DNA of 30,476 nucleotides, from positions 1 to 30,476 of the forward strand of contig JAJRSX010000176.1 in NCBI GenBank assembly GCA_024278555.1, read 5' to 3'. The DNA is from a bacterium. Lineage in GTDB: Bacteria; CG2-30-53-67; CG2-30-70-394. The translations under genes were made by a program, and so were the position numbers. Below are positions 26,171 to 30,476 of the stretch, piece after piece. Numbering within the stretch: the stretch's first letter is position 1; every line of letters starts with the position of its first letter. The notes below the pieces were generated by a model, which was not told the origin of the DNA, made no database searches, and worked only from the letters and a program-made list of their open reading frames with translations.

Positions 26171-26280
26171 CGCTAACTTTCAATTCAGCCCCAGAAGTGG
26201 GGTATTTGCTCATTCTCAATCGGACGCCCAGCACGCCGCGGCAATCTTATGCCGCGATGAAGTCATTGAAGACGTTGGTG
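26171..26280 (-). repeat. attC-like inverted repeat C
   Basis: Plus-strand CGCTAAC (26171-26177) and GTTGGTG (26274-26280) are imperfectly inverted, with TTCAAT (26179-26184) and ATTGAA (26265-26270) as inner perfect arms; total length 110 bp. On the minus strand the terminal GTTAGCG is near the R' consensus. Two further hairpins lie inside: CCCCA-GAAG-TGGGG (26189-26202) and CGCGGCA-ATCTTA-TGCCGCG (26237-26256). It lies 29 nt upstream of the Cys-rich gene's ATG. The placement matches repeats A and B. Confidence 0.3.
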
Positions 26281-26757
26281 GCCAATAGGCGCCTCTTGTT
26301 GAGTTGGGACTGCTATGCGGCTCTCCATGCATGGTGGTCTCGACGCGGGCGCGTTGGCAGGAGGACAGGAGCATTCACCCTCGCTACCGATCAAGTTTGT
26401 CGAACATAGCCAGCCAAACGACATAGGTCGATTTTGTGCCATCGATCCGGCTGCAACGCACGGGTCACCACCCTGTCGACGCGCCGGTGGCCACCATCCT
26501 CAGTACCACTGGCGATCCGCCATCCCCTCCACGCCCCCCTGCCCATCTCCCCTTTGCGACTTGGCGTCTTCGCGCCTTTGCGTTGAGCGGTTGCCTTCCA
26601 GGCCACCGCCCCCTTCCAAGTGACGCCGTTCCCCCGGCCTCCCTCCCATCTGCGACTCTGCGTTGAAAATCCCACCCGCGCACCGACCCCCCTCCTGCCC
26701 GGTTGCCGCCGATCCAGCCGCCTGCCGCCCCTTCGAGGCCGTTGCACTTCCGCCGAT
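26281..26757. other. Non-coding gap with a dispersed repeat
   Basis: No gene supported on either strand. The left half is of mixed composition; the right half contains the TTTGCG-type repeat at 26549-26604 and a shorter relative near 26649 (CTGCGACTCTGCGTTGA). Confidence 0.5.
26549..26604 (+). repeat. Dispersed TTTGCG-type repeat, copy 2
   Basis: Second copy of the repeat at 314-370, 26 kb away and in the same orientation. It shares CCCCTTTGCG, CTTGGCGTCTTC, CTTTGCG, CGGTTGCCT and a closing GGCC, with about 50 of 57 positions alike allowing one indel. Both copies lie in non-coding DNA next to an accessory or tRNA boundary. Confidence 0.6.
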
Positions 26758-27063
26758 TCAGGTACCGCTGAACCACTCCACGCCGTGGTTGAGAATGTGG
26801 TCCCGCAGCTTCTCGTTCTTGATGGTTGGGTAACGAAGGAGGTCCACGCGCTGGGGGATCGGCAGCGCGTCAAGCTCACTGGCAAACTGCGCCTGGTCGT
26901 CGAGGCTGAGAGTAGGGCCGAAGAGGGCGAGGTCGATGTCGGAGGTAGCGGTGTGGGTGCCCATCGCGCGAGAGCCGAAGAGCACGACCCTCTCGACCCG
27001 CGGATTGGCGGTGAGGATCGCAAGGATCTGCCGCCGGGTCTCTTCCTTTAGTCCGTCGCTCAT
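26758..27063 (-). CDS. mntA: MntA-type nucleotidyltransferase antitoxin
   Basis: Minimal nucleotidyltransferase, 101 residues, with the defining motif G30-S31...D42-x-D44 (FGSRAMGTHTATSDIDLAL) and a later Asp in RVDLLRY. In type VII toxin-antitoxin pairs such proteins inactivate the HEPN partner by adding AMP near its active site. Its start overlaps the stop of the upstream HEPN gene by 4 nt (ATGA), the usual hepT-mntA arrangement. A housekeeping role for the pair, as for HI0073/HI0074 relatives, is not excluded. Confidence 0.88.
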   Translation of the reverse strand: MSDGLKEETRRQILAILTANPRVERVVLFGSRAMGTHTATSDIDLALFGPTLSLDDQAQFASELDALPIPQRVDLLRYPTIKNEKLRDHILNHGVEWFSGT

Positions 27064-27476
27064 CCGTGAGAACGCTTCTCTTGCAGGGTGTCGAAGAGGC
27101 GGTGCAGAGCCGGATAGTAGTGTGTCCTGATGAGGTGCTCCGCTTCCTCGGCAGTCTCCTCGTCGTAGGTGTGCGTCAGGAGATTGCGCTTCTGCAGCGC
27201 CTCAAGCAGGGTCGCCGTGTCGGCTTCGGCAAGGTACTCGGAAACAAACGCCTGGCGGATGACCTCACGCGGCGAGTTGACCGAGAATCCTTCGTAGAAC
27301 AAGAGATCCTTCAGGGTCTTCCAGGCGAGCTCGAAGGTGAACTGGAAAACTTGGACCAAGCCGGCTCGCTCAAGGTCGGAATACGCATCCTTGTCGCAGG
27401 CCGCCTCAAGCTGAAGCAGAGCCTTGCGGAAGTTGTCGTGGCGTTGCTGCCAGCGGACTGGATCGCCATTGCTCAT
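27060..27476 (-). CDS. hepT: HepT-like HEPN toxin (HI0074 family)
   Basis: Helical HEPN-domain protein, 138 residues, of the nucleotidyltransferase-substrate-binding (HI0074) family. The HEPN RNase signature R97-x4-H102 followed by Thr-Tyr-Asp-Glu (RNLLTHTYDE) is intact, as are FQFTFELAWKTLKDLL and SPREVIRQAF typical of the family. It pairs with the MntA-like gene, with a 4-nt overlap. By analogy it cleaves or modifies RNA (tRNA) unless AMPylated. ATG 27476 follows AAGG directly; an in-frame extension to 27542 lacks homology. The 27477-27661 gap shows nothing clear. Confidence 0.86.
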   Translation of the reverse strand: MSNGDPVRWQQRHDNFRKALLQLEAACDKDAYSDLERAGLVQVFQFTFELAWKTLKDLLFYEGFSVNSPREVIRQAFVSEYLAEADTATLLEALQKRNLLTHTYDEETAEEAEHLIRTHYYPALHRLFDTLQEKRSHG

Positions 27477-27661
27477 CCTTGGTTCACCGTAGACATGGCC
27501 CCCCTCCCCGTCAACGAGCACCCTATTGGGTATTTTTCCCATCCCGTATTTTTCCCCTCCCTCCGTGGATTACGTGGCCAATCCCCCTTGCCAGCGATCG
27601 CCCCGGCCCATCGCCGATGACGCCCTACACTCGGCCATCACCCTCTTCGCCTCCCTCCCCT

Positions 27662-28219
27662 TCAGGGCGGCTCCGGGGAGGGGGAGGAGAGGGGATACTC
27701 CGATTCCACCCGGTGGAGCGCCCCGCGGCGGCCGAGGGTGGAGGAGGAGAGGCGGAAGCGGTCGACGGCGAAGGAGGGCGAGCGGAAGAGGGGGTGGTCT
27801 TGGAGGAAGCGGCCGACCCGCGCCGGGGGGGTCCCCTTGAGGCGGGCGAGGGTGATGTGGGGGGCGAACTTGCGCCCCTCGCGGGCAACCCCCACCCCGG
27901 CCAGGGCCGACTCGACCCGGGTGCGCAGGCTCACCAGGGCGTCGCTCCGCCCCACGCCGGCCCAGAGGACCCGCGGCACTCCGCGGGGTGGGAAGTGGCC
28001 GAGGCCGTCGAGGGTGAGCTCGAAGGGGGTGCCGCCCACCGCCCCGAGCGCCGTGGCGATGTCGCGAAACAGAGCCCCGTCCACCTCGCCGATGAAGCGG
28101 AGGGTGAGGTGGAGCTGGTCGCCCTCCACCCAGCGCGCCCCCGGAACGCCGGCAGCCAGGGCGGCGAGCCCCTCCCGCACCCCCGCGGGCAGGTCGACGG
28201 CGACGAACAGACGGACCAT
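27662..28219 (-). CDS. thpR: RNA 2',3'-cyclic phosphodiesterase (2'-5' RNA ligase family)
   Basis: Cytoplasmic 2H phosphoesterase, 185 residues, that opens 2',3'-cyclic phosphates on RNA and ligates 2'-5' half-tRNAs in vitro. Both catalytic motifs are present: H37-L-T39 (HLTLRFIGE) and H121-I-T123 (APHITLARL). The start MVRLFVAVDLP is typical. The C-terminus ends in a Ser/Pro-rich tail. ATG 28219 is preceded by TTTCCCCCC and no Shine-Dalgarno. Confidence 0.92.
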   Translation of the reverse strand: MVRLFVAVDLPAGVREGLAALAAGVPGARWVEGDQLHLTLRFIGEVDGALFRDIATALGAVGGTPFELTLDGLGHFPPRGVPRVLWAGVGRSDALVSLRTRVESALAGVGVAREGRKFAPHITLARLKGTPPARVGRFLQDHPLFRSPSFAVDRFRLSSSTLGRRGALHRVESEYPLSSPSPEPP

Positions 28220-28638
28220 GGGGGGAAACTACCGCAGCGACCCACCCGTGGGCAGCCCGAAGGGAATGGTAGGCCGTGGGTGTCGCCCTGGCAGGGGGAC
28301 CACGGGGGACACGGGGGGGCGTGAGGGGCAAGCCACCACCGGCGATCACGTACGGTTGGGCGGCGCGGGTAGAGGCGACCCGAGGTTACCTGCCGGCCAC
28401 CCCTACCTTTCAGTCCGCCTCCGGCGCCGCCTTGTCTCCCCTTCGCGCGCCGCGTGTCGTCTGTAGCTCTATGGCGGTGATCTTATCCCTCGGAGAGATC
28501 CCGTCCTCGCCGCCGGGTTCGCCGAGATACACCGTCCTCCCTTGCCCCCATCTCCCCCGTGGAAAAAACGGAAAATCCACCGATCGAGGGCCCACCCCTT
28601 CGTCGACAGCTCCGCGGGCTTCGTGGGAAACTTTCGCC
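28220..28638. other. Divergent intergenic region between thpR and bamD-like
   Basis: No gene seen. It must hold promoters for both divergent genes, but none is clear. It contains three G runs at 28293-28319 (G5, G5, G7 spaced by ACCAC and ACAC) and, close to the BamD-like start, an A-rich patch (GGAAAAAACGGAAAATCC near 28560). Confidence 0.4.
28293..28319 (+). repeat. G-run repeat, possible G-quadruplex
   Basis: GGGGGACCAC-GGGGGACAC-GGGGGGG: 9-10 nt units, a G-rich relative of the CACGAAGG repeat at 22094-22123. Three G runs, the last long enough to count as two, could fold as a G-quadruplex in the leader region between divergent genes. Confidence 0.4.
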
Positions 28639-30476
28639 ATGAATCATATTTTTCTCCGCCCCCGGCGCGGGGCGGCCCTCCTCCTTGCCGCGGCGACCGC
28701 TGCCGGCTGCGCCACCACCAAGCCCACCCCCTCGCCACAGGAGGAGTACCGCCAGGCGGTGGCGGAGGCGCACAAGGGCCACTACGTGGAGGCGCAGCGC
28801 CTCTTCGAGAACGTCCGCGACGCCGACACCCCGGTGCGCCTGGAGCTCCTCGCCGAGGTGGGGGTCGCCGACTCCCTCTACAAGGGGGGCAAGTTCGAGG
28901 AGGCGGCACAGGCGTACAGCAAGCTCCTCGCGGTCCACTCGGGCGACCCCATCGCCGACTACCTGAACTACCAGCTCGGCATGTGCTTCTACCGGCGGAT
29001 CGACACGGTCGACCGTGACCAGGGGCTCACCCGCAAGGCGCGCTCCCAGTTCATGGCCCTGATCACCCGCTACCCGGAGAGCGACCTGGTGGAGGCGGCG
29101 CGTGAAAAGCTCCAAGCGTGCAACGACTACCTTGCCCGACGGGAGCTCTACGTCGGCCGCTTCTACCTCACCCGAGGCAACTACGAGGCGGCGAAGCGGC
29201 GCTTTATCCGCGGCCTCAGCCGCTACGGCAAGGTCGAGGTGGAGCCGGAGCTCCTCCACGACCTCAGCCTCGCCGAGGACGGCCTCGGCGACGCGCAGGC
29301 GGCACAGCAGGCGGCGGAGCGCCTGCGCCACGAGTTCCCCGCCGCCCCCGCCACCGCCGCCCTCGCCGACGACCGGGCCAAGGCGCGCGCCCGACGCGAG
29401 GGGAAGACGGGCGACGGACCGCTGCACCGCCTCGGCCGGTGGTGGAGTGGCCGCCACTCGGACACCAAAGGCGAGGCAACGGAGGGAGCGACGACCGAGG
29501 GGACGCCGCCCAAGGCCGCCGCGCCGCCCCCCCCGGAGAGCCCGGCCGCCGCGGAGACCGCACCGGCGCCCACCCCGGCGACTCCGCCCCCCCCCACGAC
29601 CACCGACGGCGGCGCCGCGGCGGAGCCCTCCCACCCCACACGGGTCTCCGCCCTCGACCCGGAGGCGCCGTGGCCCGGCTCCACCGTGGCCACGGTCTCG
29701 ACCGGTGCGGCGGTGACCGCGGCGACGGCGAACAACGGGACGCCGCCGCCGGAGAGGCCATCGCGCTGGCGCCACCTCCTCTCCTGGCTGCACCGCAACG
29801 GCGAGACGCCGACCGGGCCGGCCATCGCCCCCAAGGCGACACCGGTGTCCGCCCCCACGCCCGGGTTGATCGTCCGCCACATCCCGCCGGTGGAGCAGGA
29901 GATGCCGGTCGCACCCGCCACCGCGACCCCTCCGAGCCCTCTGTCCGTGTCGCACCTGGCGCCGGTGAAGGCCCCGACACCGGAGACGAGCCCACCTGCC
30001 GCCGCGATCGCTGCCGAGAGCGCGGTGGTCGCCGAGTCGGTGCCCCCACCGCCGGCGGCCCCCTCTCCCGAGCCGCCGGCCGCGACGCCGACACCTCCCC
30101 CCGCGGGCCGCACCGCCACGCCGCCGTCCACGACGCTCACCCGCACCCTCACCGCCCAGCGCAACACCCAGCGCAACAGAGGTGACCTGGTCGTAGAGGA
30201 GTTCCCGGCGGTGGAGAGGGAGGCGGCCGAAGCTCGCCCGGCGCCGCCGACCGCCCCACGCACGAGCCTCGCCGACCGGGTCGACGAGACCCTCGGCCAG
30301 GAGCCCGCCCCCCTCCCCACGGCCACGCCGGCCGCCGCCCAAGCGGTGGAGACCACCCAGCTACCCGCGGCGGCCCCCCCCACGCCGCAGCCCCTGGTGG
30401 CGAGCGGCAAGGCACTGCGCCACGACCGGCCCCCCCCCCCTCCCCCGCCCACCCTCACCCCCCCCCCCCCCCCCCC
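28639..30476 (+). CDS. bamD: BamD-like outer-membrane assembly lipoprotein with a very long Pro-rich extension (partial, open at window end)
   Basis: BamD is the essential lipoprotein of the beta-barrel assembly machine. Here a signal peptide with lipobox ATAAGC (Cys24) is followed by TPR repeats (about 33-245). These include BamD-typical YQLGMCFYRRIDTVDRDQGLTRKA, MALITRYPESDLVEAA and ELYVGRFYLTRGNYEAAKRRF. Ordinary BamD ends near 245-280 residues. This frame continues without a stop to at least residue 612 as a Pro/Ala/Thr-rich, probably disordered region. Two short basic/aromatic segments interrupt it, HRLGRWWSGRH (263-273) and SRWRHLLSWLHR (375-386). The end is cut at a C19 run. Assignment to BamD rather than another TPR lipoprotein is likely but not certain. 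ATG 28639 has no Shine-Dalgarno (TTTCGCC). Confidence 0.75.
   Translation, partial: MNHIFLRPRRGAALLLAAATAAGCATTKPTPSPQEEYRQAVAEAHKGHYVEAQRLFENVRDADTPVRLELLAEVGVADSLYKGGKFEEAAQAYSKLLAVHSGDPIADYLNYQLGMCFYRRIDTVDRDQGLTRKARSQFMALITRYPESDLVEAAREKLQACNDYLARRELYVGRFYLTRGNYEAAKRRFIRGLSRYGKVEVEPELLHDLSLAEDGLGDAQAAQQAAERLRHEFPAAPATAALADDRAKARARREGKTGDGPLHRLGRWWSGRHSDTKGEATEGATTEGTPPKAAAPPPPESPAAAETAPAPTPATPPPPTTTDGGAAAEPSHPTRVSALDPEAPWPGSTVATVSTGAAVTAATANNGTPPPERPSRWRHLLSWLHRNGETPTGPAIAPKATPVSAPTPGLIVRHIPPVEQEMPVAPATATPPSPLSVSHLAPVKAPTPETSPPAAAIAAESAVVAESVPPPPAAPSPEPPAATPTPPPAGRTATPPSTTLTRTLTAQRNTQRNRGDLVVEEFPAVEREAAEARPAPPTAPRTSLADRVDETLGQEPAPLPTATPAAAQAVETTQLPAAAPPTPQPLVASGKALRHDRPPPPPPPTLTPPPPP
30458..30476. 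repeat. C19 homopolymer at window end
   Basis: Nineteen or more C in a row end the window, with C11 at 30430-30440 shortly before. Within the BamD-like frame both encode proline. The length is at the limit of what sequencing and assembly resolve, so the break is probably technical. Confidence 0.8.

Overview
The window is a high-GC (about 70% by eye), Gram-negative bacterial chromosome segment. It encodes outer-membrane biogenesis genes (a BamD-type lipoprotein, a LpoA-type penicillin-binding-protein activator), a type IV pilus retraction ATPase and several lipoproteins. The UbiA-family prenyltransferase and BamD-like protein resemble forms I associate with Desulfobacterota/deltaproteobacterial lineages, but I cannot fix the taxon. 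The last bases are an unbroken run of 19 C, which looks like an assembly end inside a proline-rich coding region.

Layout. 1-410: two tRNA-Ser genes (anticodons GGA and CGA) around a long inverted repeat. 410-7193: core genes for a PilT-type ATPase, an M23 peptidase, BioA, QueC, TrmB and an RlmD-type rRNA methyltransferase. 7300-10210: an AAA/DUF4143 ATPase with a Fur-box-like palindrome at its start, then two lipoproteins. 10320-11906: a DarT-DarG toxin-antitoxin pair whose toxin frame lacks the normal N-terminal part. 12014-15035: LpoA-like and UbiA-like genes, overlapping. 15241-22061: a large unrecognised lipoprotein, an orphan FecCD-type permease and a fused hydantoinase A/B (OPLAH-type 5-oxoprolinase).

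22062-27476 is accessory. It starts with 800 bp of short periodic repeats, then an SGNH hydrolase and a MITE-like element with perfect 14-bp terminal inverted repeats. Next comes a lower-GC block (about 23.9-26.3 kb) of small minus-strand genes. Three of the four start just downstream of an imperfect inverted repeat that looks like an integron attC site; no integrase is present. The genes are an amber-interrupted DUF4265-like gene, a PD-(D/E)XK-like protein, a zinc-ribbon/HNH-like protein and a Cys-rich exported protein. A HepT-MntA (HEPN/MNT) toxin-antitoxin pair follows.

27662-end returns to core genes: ThpR (2'-5' RNA ligase family) and the BamD-like lipoprotein, which carries an unusual Pro/Ala-rich C-terminal extension of more than 350 residues and runs off the window.

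Many of the genes have a C-rich tract directly before ATG instead of a Shine-Dalgarno sequence. The best candidates for something undescribed are the integrase-less cassette-like block with the stop-interrupted gene, the toxin-truncated DarTG locus, and the extended BamD.
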